This document shows, piece by piece, positions 44,773 to 54,741 of a DNA stretch of 64,000 nt. The stretch covers positions 5,580,001-5,644,000 of the forward strand of contig JAPNXP010000002.1 of the NCBI GenBank assembly GCA_028753945.1, read 5' to 3'. The position numbers and the translations under genes are program-made. This DNA comes from Hexactinellida sp. DTS-2022. Its lineage: Eukaryota > Porifera > Hexactinellida. The stretch's first letter is position 1, and every line of letters starts with the position of its first letter. The notes under the pieces are model-generated. The model worked only from the letters and a program-made list of their open reading frames with translations. It did no database searches and was not told the DNA's origin.

Positions 44773-45106
44773 GTTTAGACAGGACACATACAATACAACA
44801 GCTACACTATACCAGTACCGCTATATCCTAGCTGATAATACTCTCCTATCCCTAGCTGGTGGTGAATTCCAGATAGCAGGTACTCATATATAGCGTAGCT
44901 ATTGTAATTATAACACTAAACTATATAAACCAGACACATACAATACAACAGTTACACTATACCAGTACCGCTATAACCTAGCTGATAATATTACTCTCCT
45001 AACCCTAAGCTGGTGGTGAATTCCAGATAGCAGGTACTCATATAGCGTAACTATTGTGATTATAATACAAAACTATATAAACCAGACACATACAATACAA
45101 AACAGA
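44773..45106 (+). repeat. ~160-bp tandem duplication
   Basis: 'GACACATACAATACAACAG ... CCAGATAGCAGGTACTCATA' occurs twice in full and begins a third time, with 'AACTATATAAACCAGACAC' at each junction. TATATAAA in the junction could be a promoter element, but no gene follows. Confidence 0.85.
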
Positions 45107-45118
45107 TACATCAGCATA

Positions 45119-45279
45119 GGCGTAGCACGCGGTCCGGCAGTTCCGGCCATGGCCGGACCACTTTTCATTTATTCTACTATATTATATAGGAGGGTCCGGT
45201 TTTGGCCGGACCACTTTAACAGTTTGACCGGAGAGTTTTTAGAGCCGTGCGACGCCCGTGATCAGTCGATTCTGCTGAA
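45119..45279. mobile_element. Short inverted-repeat element (CATAGGCGTAGCACG ends)
   Basis: CATAGGCGTAGCACGCGGTCC is mirrored by GCCGTGCGACGCCCGTG, and GGCCGGACCACTTT occurs twice inside. Sister element at 56016-56150. The target duplication is unclear (ATCAG on both sides). Confidence 0.65.
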
Positions 45280-45340
45280 TTGGGTAAAACTATCCTCGGA
45301 TCATAGTTACACAATTAAGCGGAGTCGACTGTATTTAAAC

Positions 45341-46697
45341 TAGGGCTGAAACGAATATACCGAATATTCGAATATTCGTTCGAAATGATTCAACGAATAT
45401 TTGAATATTCGTTTGAAAGAATATTAAATTGATGGATATTTGTTAACAACTACTACTTTTCGTTAACAACATGACTTGTGTTTAGATTGGAGAGATCGTC
45501 AATATACACTCCTACCTAAACTAACCTTTGTAATTATTAACTGTATCTAATACTTTATTGCTAAGATTAACGGGGCTGACTGAATAGTGGAATATAGTGG
45601 AATATAGTGGAATCTAGTGGAATCTAGTAGAATCTAGTGGAACCTTGTGGAATCCAGTGGAATCTAGTGGAATCTAGTGGAATCTAGGGTGACTGAAAGG
45701 TGGAATCTAGGGTGACTGAAAGGTGGAATCTCGTGGAATCCAGTGGAATCTAGTGGAATCTAGTGGGATTATTAATTTAGTGGAATTGACTGAACGGTGG
45801 AATCGAGTGGATTTTCTAAAAACCGACTGAACAGTGGAATCGAGTGGAATTTGACTGAATAGTGGAATCGAGTGGAATTTGACTGAATAGTGGAATCGAG
45901 TGGAATCGAGTGGAATTTGACTGAATTGTGGAATCGAGTGGAATTTGATTAAATTGTTAAACACTACGTATATGCTATAAGCTACGTGTGTATCATATAA
46001 CGTTAATTTTCGCATGAAGTGAAGTGCATGAAGTGACACAATAGGATTATTAGTTAGGCTTTGTTACCATGTTATTTAGACACATCTTATTAACATTATT
46101 TATCAACAATTCCTTATCAAATCCAGTTGGTATTCATTGGGCAGTTCAATAGAGATGATTATTAAGAATAATAATATAGTATCATATTGTGCCACTTCAT
46201 GTACAACACTAGTTTAATCATTGCAAACAATTTACATGGGCGAAAATTAACGTAATATGATACACACGTGGCTTATAGCATATACGTAGTGTTTAACAAA
46301 TTAATCAAATTCCACTCGATTCCACCATTCAGTCAAATTCCACTAGATTCCACTCGATTCCACTATTCAGTCAAATTCCACTCGATTCCACTAGATTCCA
46401 CTATTCAGTCAAATTCCACTCGATTCCACTATTCAGTCAAAGATTCCACTCGATTCCACTGTTCAGTCGGTTTTTAGAAAATTCACTCGATTCCACCGTT
46501 CAGTCAATTCCACTAAAATTAAGTCACCCTAGATTCCACTAGATTCCACTAGGTTCCACTAGATTCCACTATACAGTCAGCCCCAAAATAACTATTATAA
46601 TTTAAATTTAGAGTCTTGAATTGATATAATTATTTATTATTGCTTAGCCATCAAAACGAATGAATATTTGAATATTCAAATATTCGTTTCAGCTCTA
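45341..46697. mobile_element. hAT-type foldback with satellite arms
   Basis: Ends TAGGGCTGAAACGAATAT and ATTCGTTTCAGCTCTA, flanked by ATTTAAAC and ATATAAAC (7 of 8 match). Inside, a block of 10-bp units TAGTGGAATC with interspersed TGACTGAA (about 45580-45960) is mirrored by an inverted block (46300-46580). A second inverted pair around 'CACTACGTATATGCTATAAG' lies between. The open frames here are repeat artefacts. Confidence 0.85.
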
Positions 46698-46809
46698 ATA
46701 TAAACAGACACTCACAAACTAAACAATTAATTAATTACAACTCAACTGATATTCTTTGTGTTTCGTCCCGGCTTGGACTCGTCAGTTGCGTTGCCTTTCC
46801 CGCAATACA

Positions 46810-46990
46810 CTTTAGATGGAGGAGTGTTGGCTGAGTGTTACTTGATAATTCGCCACTGGGGATGTGCCGTTGCAGGTCGCGTTTCCATTATCTGGGCTCA
46901 CCGTGATAGGGATTGCGTCGCCTGAATAACCTCGAGCAGAGGTCCCCACAAAGTTCGATGTACCTTGCCTTTGAGCGCTTTCGAAAATAA
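46810..46990 (-). other. Exon-like fragment, duplicated in inverse at 47.8 kb
   Basis: The minus strand has an open frame after CTCCAG: FESAQRQGTSNFVGTSARG, YSGDAIPITVSPDNGNAT, SPVANYQVTLSQ and a stop. The plus strand at 47780-47900 gives a diverged match with a frameshift (RYSGKAISIIVIPDNVNAT, then ISPVANT). The preserved residues suggest a coding origin, perhaps a beta-rich extracellular or capsid-like domain; no family is recognised. Confidence 0.35.
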
Positions 46991-47774
46991 CTGGAGGTGT
47001 TCGTGTGAGAACAATTTAAGCGATAGATAAAGACTTAATTGATTTTAATTGGTGTTGTATCGTGAAAGAAGAATGTTGGAGTTTGGCTATTAAGGAGACA
47101 TAAAGTTAAATATGGCCAGTTTCTATAGAACTACTCTACAAAGTTAATAGGAAATTCCCAAAAAAATTTAAATGAACCTAGAATCAAACTTCCAACAGTT
47201 ATTATAGGGATTAACGACGAAACTCTTTGAACTCGGGTGTTATGTGTTTGTGAATACATATTTTTATTTGTCGTTTATATATTGCGGTGAAAAATTTAAG
47301 AAAATATCCAAATGTTCATATGCTTTCAAACGAGTGTTGTTTACGCCAAAACCCCTCAAATTATACATTAAACGTTTTATTTTTTAACTGTTGTTTTTTG
47401 AAATGCGTTTGCTATCTATTTGAAGTGGTCTATTAAAGAAAATGAACATTAATTTACAAATTTATAGTTCTCCTAAGAGTATTGATTTCATATAAGGCAC
47501 ATCTACTAAAGGGGGTGCTCCATCCCTGCACCTGGCTGGCCAGATCCTGTGACCGGAAAATTATTCATTACTCGTGTGTAATAATAAGTCGGGTAACAAA
47601 CTACACCTAATTTTCGATTCATGCCTAACTATTTGTGGGATTCAAAATTTAGCTTCCATCTACGTATTATGATTTCAGAATGCTAGCTACTTTTACATTC
47701 TCGCTACTGTTAGCTCTTCTATTAACCTATTGAACGTTTTGTAGTTTACATACAGTTCCTCCTATATTAACGTG
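46991..47774. other. AT-rich DNA between inverted fragments
   Basis: No gene seen. It is the spacer between the inverted exon-like fragments. Confidence 0.4.
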
Positions 47775-47909
47775 TTTATTCAATTCGAAAGCGCTCAAAG
47801 GGAAGGTATTCAGGCAAAGCAATCTCTATCATTGTGATCCCAGATAATGTGAACGCGACCCACGGCATATCCCCAGTGGCAAATACGAGGTGCAACACTC
47901 AATGCTAAA

Positions 47910-48735
47910 CATGCGCGGCGCCAGGATTTTCGAACTGGGGGGCACAGGGGGGGCAACCAATTTTTCAGGGGGGCAGCATTTCCATCTACCAGAATATATC
48001 TTAAAACAATTGATTTTTTTGGATTGTTTTTTTGGATTGTTTCAATTGTTTTTGTTTAGCGTTATTACTTAGTGAAACACGATGTATACTATAGTTTATG
48101 GTCAAAAAGAAACATTCGATAAAAATCAAAAAAAATTCTTCAATTGCAATCCAATCGATAACAATGGAAGCAATCCAATCGACAATCCAATCGATGAAAA
48201 ATGCAGCAATCAATCGACAATCCAATTGGTAAAATCGAAGCAATCCAATTGACAATCCAATCGATGAAAAATGCAGCAACCAAATTGACAACACAATCGA
48301 TAAAAATCGAAGCATTCCAATCGACAATCCAATCGATGAAAAATGCAGCAATCGGCAATCGATAATCTTCTCGATTGGATTGGCAACCCTGATTACAAAT
48401 GATGTTATTTTGAAGAAAATATTATCACAAATACTGTTAATAAATTTTTATTAGCTACTTTTGGGTGCGGCGGTGCTACTATACGAAATATACAATAATA
48501 ATACTATGTATGTTTTTTGATGAAAATTGAGCGAGCGTAGCTAGCGAGCTAAAATTTTCAGACAATAGAGCCTCTAGAAATGTGTCCATGGGAATGAGCT
48601 TTGGGATTATCATGGGCGAATTTATCACATAATTTTAACTTGAGAATACACTAAATCCTGCCCCCCTACGGGGGGGCCGGATTTATACTAGGGGGGGCGG
48701 ATGCCCCCCCTACCTCCCCTTTGGCGCCGCGCCTG
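47910..48735. mobile_element. hAT-type short element with perfect 8-bp duplication
   Basis: ATGCTAAA is duplicated at 47902-47909 and 48736-48743. The ends are CATGCGCGGCGCCAGG and TTTGGCGCCGCGCCTG. G-runs (GGGGGGCAC, CCCCCCC) lie just inside. The inner part (about 48120-48390) is an array of AATCCAATCGAT/ATGAAAAATGCAGCAA units. No transposase. Confidence 0.9.
48120..48392 (-). repeat. AATCCAATCGAT array
   Basis: Irregular units of 20-37 bp built from AATCCAATCGAT, GCAGCAATC and AATCGAAGC, ending GGATTGGCAACCCTG. A shorter inverted version starts CAGGGTTGCCAATCC at about 52257. The terminus-like CAGGGTTGCCAATCC suggests both are ends of one element type. Confidence 0.7.
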
Positions 48736-48743
48736 ATGCTAAA

Positions 48744-50120
48744 TACAAATATAAATGCTCTACCAACACCCCTACCAATTTGGTACAGATTCGGTTAGAA
48801 AAGCGACGTAACTTATTCTTTCAAATCGGATGGAACGCTAATATGGTATCAAACTCGTGAGTTATCAACAACTGCAGTCATTAGCACCTTGCCCTACCAA
48901 CTATTTGTACACGTTTAATCTATTAATTTTTATCATCCTGTGAACAGCCTGATTGCCATGGGAATGGAATTAATGTCCATCCCATTCCCATAATAATTTT
49001 TGTGGGAATTCCCATAGGCTGAATTTATTTCCCGGTGAATCTACTATGGAAATTTCCATACCCACTGCAACACAGGCATCTCGTTCGCAACGAGTTATGA
49101 TTTGATACTAAACCTTGCATATTCATCACAATGATGAACATCATAGGTGTCGGTGCTTATTGCGCCCTGATCCATTTCGCGTAACTCGATTACATACTCG
49201 TGTAGTGAACGACAATTTATGTAATACAAATGTTGTTGTATTACATTAATTTGTGATTTACACACGAATTAGTTTGCGATTCAATGCTTACCAATTTCTG
49301 ACACGCCTAAGGCCCTAACCGTAGCCCGAGGCCAAAAACTAGTGCCGGCTCTGCTCGGCACTATAGGCGTCGATCCCCAATATTTGTTGCAAAGTTGTAT
49401 AATATTACGTGAATACTTTCCCCACGTATTACGTATAAACGTTGTATTACATTAGATCCTGCCTAAAAATGACACTCGCTGGGACAGAAAAATGTGTCGG
49501 ATTAAGGCGAATTCTGGTTTATTTGCGGTCGGATTAAGCAGGATCTACAGTATACAAAAAATCAAATGTTATATTAGACAAGCATACGAATTTTATAATA
49601 TTAATGCTAATTGTTATTATTTACAATATATATAAATCGAGATCACGTAGCGGTTGATTATCTGTCTACCTCAATTTTGTTGTTTGATCTTATTCTGAAT
49701 TAGAATTACAGTCGTTTCCTTAGATAGTATTAGTTATGTATATAGACGATTTACTTTATCATGATTCATGACCGTTTATTTACCTCTATTACTATAACCA
49801 TAATTAACATTGGGTAATTTCTATCCATGCCGGTTTACTTATCCGTATTTGCTATGGCTTTGTTTTGCAGAAATTGCCCCCACCCCCTACTTAATTGGTA
49901 TGGGGGGACTGATTTCTGCAAAACTAACATTTTGATGCAGAAATCCCCCCCCCCCCCCCCATTAGCAGAACATAAATATGGAGAACAGGATTCAATTAAG
50001 AAAAAGAGATATGCCAACGCTATAATATGAACAAAAACGTATAAATAACAAACATAAAGTAGAAAACTACTATTTAATATTTTAACTTTGATGATAGTCA
50101 TGGCTAAATTATTTATTTGT
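48744..50120. other. Intergenic, no gene seen
   Basis: Holds a GC-richer stretch with 'CCTAAGGCCCTAACC' and an inverted-like pair of C/G runs (49876-49960, 'GCAGAAATTGCCCCCACCCCC' and 'GCAGAAATCCCCCCCC'), perhaps ends of a short element. No gene. Confidence 0.4.
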
Positions 50121-50123
50121 CCA

Positions 50124-50179
50124 TATTCTCTAATAGTCCACCTGGGTCCTTTTTCCCACTAGTGGACTATTAGAGAGAA
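50124..50179. repeat. Short hairpin
   Basis: TTCTCTAATAGTCCAC and GTGGACTATTAGAGAGAA form a stem of 16 bp around a 20-base loop. Not followed by a gene end. Confidence 0.6.
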
Positions 50180-50254
50180 CAGAATGTATAGTCAATATAT
50201 TATGTTTATTACTTGCTACTGTTGTCATTTATTACCTATTGGACTTTACTATGT

Positions 50255-50487
50255 TATAGTCAATTTATTACTACTATTCTCAATTTATTACCTGTTATGT
50301 TTACCATAGTCAATTTATTACTACTATTCTCAATTTATTACCAGTAAACTGTTTACTCTAGACAATTTATTCCTACTATTCTCAATTTATTACCAGTAAA
50401 CTGTTTACTATAGTCAATTTATTACTACTATTCTCAATTTATTACAAGTAAACTGTTTACTATAGTCAATTTATTACTACTACTTAT
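50255..50487 (+). repeat. ~54-bp tandem repeat, about 4 copies
   Basis: Units read 'ACTATTCTCAATTTATTACCAGTAAACTGTTTACTATAGTCAATTTATTACT' with minor changes. Confidence 0.85.
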
Positions 50488-50645
50488 TACTACTTAATTA
50501 TGCTATTTGTTAATTAATTAAATCTTTACCTAAACGGTTGGTAAATACTTAAAGAGGAGGAAGCAAGCTTCTGGACAATACCTACAATAAAATGTTTTAG
50601 TCGTTCCTTGATTTGATTTGCAAATCAAGTTCTCAAACTTTTATA

Positions 50646-50912
50646 ATGGCAGAAAAACCTAACTTGCTCCATAATGGTTTCTCTCAATTCGAAAAATACA
50701 AAAGAAAAACAGAGGAAGAAGACATTACTTTTCTGACAGAGGATGTTAGGTGAGTGCATTTTGCAGAGGAACCTTTAATTAATTCAGATTAAAATGTCTC
50801 ATAAAGTAATTATTATATTTGTTGTGTTTTTTATAGCTTGCGACCAAAAGGAAAGATAACTCGCAATTTATTAATGAAATCGAACTTTCTACAATTGAAC
50901 AGTACTATATAA
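50646..50912 (+). CDS. Possible two-exon small gene
   Basis: Exon 1 (50646-50749) starts ATGGCAGAAAAACC and encodes MAEKPNLLHNGFSQFEKYK followed by an acidic stretch (RKTEEEDITFLTEDV). It ends AG before a consensus donor GTGAGT. An 87-bp intron closes with TTGTGTTTTTTATAG at 50836. Exon 2 continues in frame (SLRPKGKITRNLLMKSNF) to TAA at 50910-50912. The joined protein would be about 60 residues. Splice signals, phase and start context agree, but exon 2 runs directly into the 47-bp minisatellite at 50947, so the true 3' part may have been lost or the second exon may splice on. Family unknown. It could also be the 5' end of a larger displaced gene. Confidence 0.4.
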
Positions 50913-50946
50913 GAATCTTAATAGAGGAGTCTCAATTGTGTCAATT

Positions 50947-51318
50947 TCGCTCCACGGGACCCTTACACTGGGGGATACACGAACGCACAGAGATCGCTCC
51001 ACGGGTTCCTTACACTGGGGGTACACGGACGCACAGAGATCACTCCACGGGTCCCTTACACTGGGAGGTACACGGACGCACACAGATCGCTCCACGGGAA
51101 CCTTACACTGGGGGGTACAGGGACGCACAAAGATCGCTCCACGGGTCCCTTACACTGGGGGATACACGGACGCACAGAGATCGCTCCACGGGACCCTTAC
51201 ACTGGGGGATACACGGACGCACAGAGATCGCTCCACGGGTCCATTACACTGGGGAATACACGGACGCACAGAGATCGCTCCACGGGTCCCTTACACGGGG
51301 GGGTACACGGACTCGTAT
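50947..51318 (+). repeat. 47-bp minisatellite, 8 copies
   Basis: Units 'TCGCTCCACGGGTCCCTTACACTGGGGG...ACGCACAGAGA' of 46-47 bp. Because 47 is not a multiple of three, long open frames on both strands cycle through three phases of the same unit; they are judged non-coding. Confidence 0.92.
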
Positions 51319-51626
51319 TATTTAAACTAAATTATGTCTGTTTGTCTTAGTTTGTTTGTTTGTTTGTTTGATTGTTTTAATTATTACTCAAATGTTTTGG
51401 AAAGTTTGAACTCATTAAATTGAATTCAATTGATTAGAGCAATGAAATAGTTACAAAATGATTTACTTGGGGGGCATTTCCTCCTTGTGCACTCCCTTTA
51501 GTGACGTACCTCCTTCGCGACGGATCGGTGGTACGCCCCTCAAATTAGCCACCGCTATGCGGCCTTACTTATCGCTCTTTCTGCATACTCCTGTTTGGGA
51601 TTAATTATGCTATTTGTTAACTGTTT

Positions 51627-51958
51627 ATGTTGTAAATGAGCATCACTATGACCTTCGGGAGTAGTGTCCTTGGGAAAGGCACTAGGTGGCAGTACGGGCA
51701 GACTATGACTACGGGTCTTAGTTTTCACATGCCGGCAGTATGACTGGTAACCTACACTAGGTTGGCGCGAGCCGCTATAAGAGTGGTTGAGGGTTACCCC
51801 ACTCCTGATGAGTCCCTGCACTGGGACGAAACCACTGACATGATATCCCGATGAGTTGGGGGCCTATTGGACGATTAGTCTTCATACAAAGTCGTGGTCC
51901 CATCTCATATCAAGTATACCAATTAGTCTCGAGGGAAGAGATTCAGGGAAAGCACATT
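51627..51958 (+). repeat. Hammerhead-bearing repeat, copy 1
   Basis: About 330 bp shared with 56741-57073 at roughly 93% by eye, from 'TGTTGTAAATGAGCATCA' to 'CAGGGAAAGCACATT'. The minus strand has a frame with KTRSHSLPVLPPSAFPKD also present in the other copy. The ribozyme-like core lies at 51781-51899. Confidence 0.85.
51781..51899 (+). ncRNA. Hammerhead-ribozyme-like motif, permuted, copy 1
   Basis: The core CTGATGAG (51805-51812), stem II TCCC/GGGA with a 6-base loop, and CGAAAC (51827-51832) match the hammerhead consensus. A closed stem I is formed by GAGTGG (51781) and CCACTC (51799). Stem III could form between CCAC-T-GAC after the GAAA and GTCGTGG at 51891-51897, followed by UC, the expected bases before the cleavage point. 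In this arrangement the scissile strand is open: 51899 would be the 3' end and 51781 the 5' end of a cleaved or circularly permuted molecule. A standard contiguous cleavage site (UH directly before GAGTGG) is absent, since the genomic bases there are AA. Confidence 0.5.
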
Positions 51959-52025
51959 AAAAAAATTTGTAATGCGTGGTCCCTTTGAACAAGTACATTA
52001 ATGGTTAAAATCCATATAACAAAAA

Positions 52026-52256
52026 GTACACAGAGCATGCTCCTTGGATACACAGAGCATGCTCCTTGGGTACACAGAGCATGCTCCTTGGGTACACAGA
52101 GCATGCTCCTTGGGTACACAGAGCATGCTCAGTAGGTACACAGAGCATGCTCAGTAGATACACAGAGCATGCTCAGTAGGTACACAGAGCATGCTTAGTA
52201 GGTACACACAGCATGCTCCTTAGAAAGTACACAGAGCATGCTCCCTAGAAAGTACC
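52026..52256 (+). repeat. 22-bp minisatellite, 10 copies
   Basis: Units 'GTACACAGAGCATGCTCCTTGG' with later variants CAGTAG. Each unit contains the palindrome GAGCATGCTC. Confidence 0.92.
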
Positions 52257-52420
52257 AGGGTTGCCAATCCAATCCAATCGATAAGATTTTGATTGCCGAT
52301 TGCTGCATTTTTCATCGATTGGATTATCGGTTGGATTACTGCATTTTTCATCGATTGGATTGCTTCGATTTTTATCGATTGGATTGAAATCGATGAATTT
52401 TCATCCATTTTGGTCGATTG
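52257..52420 (+). repeat. CAGGGTTGCCAATCC terminus and ATCGATTGGATT array
   Basis: Inverse-orientation relative of 48120-48392. Units of TTTTTCATCGATTGGATT. Confidence 0.65.
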
Positions 52421-52485
52421 TTTGTTTTTTCTATTTCTAAATAATGCCAAATTTTATAATGCTCAATTGAGTTAAGTTACCCGTG

Positions 52486-52740
52486 TTATCGCTCTTTCTC
52501 CAAGGTAAATGGGAGAAAGCCACCATGGAGGATGTTATATACATCCCTTTCTACCAATTTCCATAGTTTTAACTTGTTTACCTAAAATAGCCGTTGAAAG
52601 CTAGCTTCTAGGTTGATTTTGAATATTTATCAATTTGTTTACCTATTTGTGTAAACAACAACAAATATTAACATTATAAATATTAAATGCGAGATTCGAA
52701 ATCAGTATACTTGTTTACCTATTATAACATTTTGGAAGTT
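52486..52740 (+). repeat. Left inverted flank of the 52.5-55.8 kb block
   Basis: 'CACCATGGAGGATGTTATATACATCC', 'AGCCGTTGAAAGCTAGCTTC' and 'TTTACCTATTTGTGTAAACAAC' occur in inverse order and orientation at 55560-55830. The two flanks enclose two minisatellites and a hairpin. Confidence 0.55.
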
Positions 52741-53589
52741 AGTTTATATCTCAACAATACACTTAAATGCTTTTTCTATTCCCCCATCACTTTAATGCCC
52801 TCTAATTTTCGGGGACCTTGATAAAACACGACTTTCTTCGGGGGGTCTAGGGGAAAAAATGCTAATTTTTAGGGAGTTTCCGAAAGAAATCTTAGAGGGA
52901 ACACTACCCTAATCCAACATGAGAAATGAATTCTAGAATACAGTGGATTCCGGTTATAAACACATCGTCGGGAACTGCACTTAATGTTGTTATAACCGCC
53001 ATGTTCTTATAACCAACATAAATTATATAGGGAATATGACAACCGATTTTCCAACATTGTGTTCTTAAGTTCTTATAACCGGTGTGTTCAGGGTTTCATC
53101 TAGGCGTGCGCGAGGCGCCTCCAGCTACGTAATTTTAGGAAAAAATTTCTAGGCGATCGAAACTCGAGAGATGCTACCATAGACGTAATACAAATTGAAT
53201 ATTTTAGGCTCGTGTGAGCGAGATCAAACTTGATCTAGGCGCGAAGAAATTTTGCCTGAATGAAAGCCTGGGTTTGTTTATATCCGACATCTACTGTACT
53301 AAGTATCTACTTATTATTGATTATAGAAAAAATATTATTGTTTATAGAAAAAAATCTGCTAAAGGTTTTTTATTGAAAAAACTTGAAGACTAGCTTACTA
53401 CAAGCTATACTATAAGCTATACTACAAAGCTATACTAGCTATAATTATATAACTAGTTATACTAGAGGGGGCGGGGTGGGGTGCCCCGGTGTAAACCATG
53501 ATGGGAACGACAAATATGGGGTAAATGGCAGGGTTTGTATATTGAGGTGGGGGCGCGGCGGCGCAACAGGAGTAGTGGCGGCGGAGACT
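52741..53589. other. Intergenic, no gene seen
   Basis: Around 52945-53095 'GGTTATAAACACATCG', 'GTTCTTATAACC' and 'TATAACCGGTGTGTTC' form inverted pairs suggestive of a short element. No gene. Confidence 0.4.
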
Positions 53590-53946
53590 AACAGCGAGGG
53601 TGGAGGGCAGGTGGAGGGTGGAGCGCGGATGGAAGGTGGAGGGCAGGTGGAGGGTGGAGCGCGGAGGAAGGTGGAGCGCAGTTGGAAGGTGGAGCGCGGA
53701 TGGAAGGTAGAGCGCGTGTGGAAGGTGGAGCGCGGATGGAAGGTGGAGCGCAGGTGGAAGGTGGAGCGCGGATGGAAGGTGGAGCGCAGGTGGAAGGTGG
53801 AGCGCGGGTGGAAGGTAGAGCGCGGGTGGAAGGTGGAGGGCAGGTGGAAGGTGGAGCGCGGGTGGAAGGTGGAGGGCAGGTGGAAGGGGAGCGCGGGTGG
53901 AAGGTGGAGCGCAGGTGGAAGGTGGAGCGCGGGTGGAAGGTGGAGT
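53590..53946 (+). repeat. 18-bp minisatellite, about 20 copies
   Basis: Units GTGGAAGGTGGAGCGCGG with CAGG variants. As 18 is a multiple of three, all frames stay open on both strands (repeated VEGGAR on the plus, PPALHL on the minus). No start context or flanking homology supports a gene. Confidence 0.9.
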
Positions 53947-54148
53947 AATTAGCAGCGATAATAAGGGACGATATGGGGTTTCAATGGACAATATATCCGC
54001 GGGGGACGGCAATCGCTGGAGGTGTGTGATTATCCGGCGAGGAGCCCATCGCTGGTGGGGCATCCGGTCGATTGAGGACCCGGTTGCGAGTGGGGCACTC
54101 GGGAGCGCAGGGATTGCCCGATGTGGGGATACCCGGGGTCGGGGGGGG

Positions 54149-54313
54149 CTCCTCTCTCGGTAGCCCAAACTGTTGCGGGGGGTCCCTCTCCCGGTAGCCC
54201 AACCTGTTGCGTGGGGAGCTCCTCTCCCGGTAGCCCAACCTGTTGCGAGGGGCTCCTCTCCCGGTAGCCCAACCTGTTGCGGGGGGGCTCCTCTCCCGGT
54301 AGCCCAACCTGTC
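54149..54313 (+). repeat. ~35-bp minisatellite, 5 copies
   Basis: Units 'CTCCTCTCCCGGTAGCCCAACCTGTTGCGGGG'. Confidence 0.9.
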
Positions 54314-54741
54314 GCAATTTTCCTTTAATTCTTCATTGCATACGAAGAGTGCCTAAAATAAATTTAATAGAAATTTTATAATTCTGTCATATTCTACATT
54401 TTAAACTTAAGTCTGAAATCGGGTAACCGTTGCTAATATCTGTTAACGGTTACAGATTTCAAAAACCAGTTAGCGGCTGCTCGACATAAGCAGTTTTATT
54501 GGGAATAATTGTAAAAAAATATTATAATTATTTGAATTTTTTTAGAATATCATAATCATGAATCCATTTCCCACCAACAACATAATTTCTAGAACAATAT
54601 TGTTCTAGGTCACCCTAAGTACGGCATGTATTAGTTAATAATCTATCTATCTATTTATCAATCAAGTTCAAAATCAAAAATTCAAAATCAACCTAAAAGT
54701 AGCTTTCACGGGTATTATAGATAAACAACTAACTAAGCTGA

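Noticed and set aside
44900-45110. Promoter of a gene, from TATATAAA in the tandem junctions
   Set aside because: No coding sequence follows within reach, and the motif is expected by chance in such AT-rich DNA.
45707-46477. Frames repeating 'IPLDSTRFH'
   Set aside because: Products of the TGGAATC satellite arms in the foldback, read in either orientation.
48001-48358. Ile/Asp-rich frames on the minus strand
   Set aside because: They are translations of the ATCGATTGGATT array.
50936-51330. Long overlapping frames of about 130 residues in two phases
   Set aside because: They are translations of the 47-bp minisatellite; every phase is open because the unit lacks stops.
51620-51960. A tRNA-derived SINE
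   Set aside because: No convincing A and B boxes in correct spacing were found, so only the hammerhead-like motif is reported.
53422-54168. A 248-residue Pro/Leu-rich frame on the minus strand and Gly-rich frames on the plus strand
   Set aside because: Created by the 18-bp minisatellite, whose period is a multiple of three; nothing outside the array looks coding.
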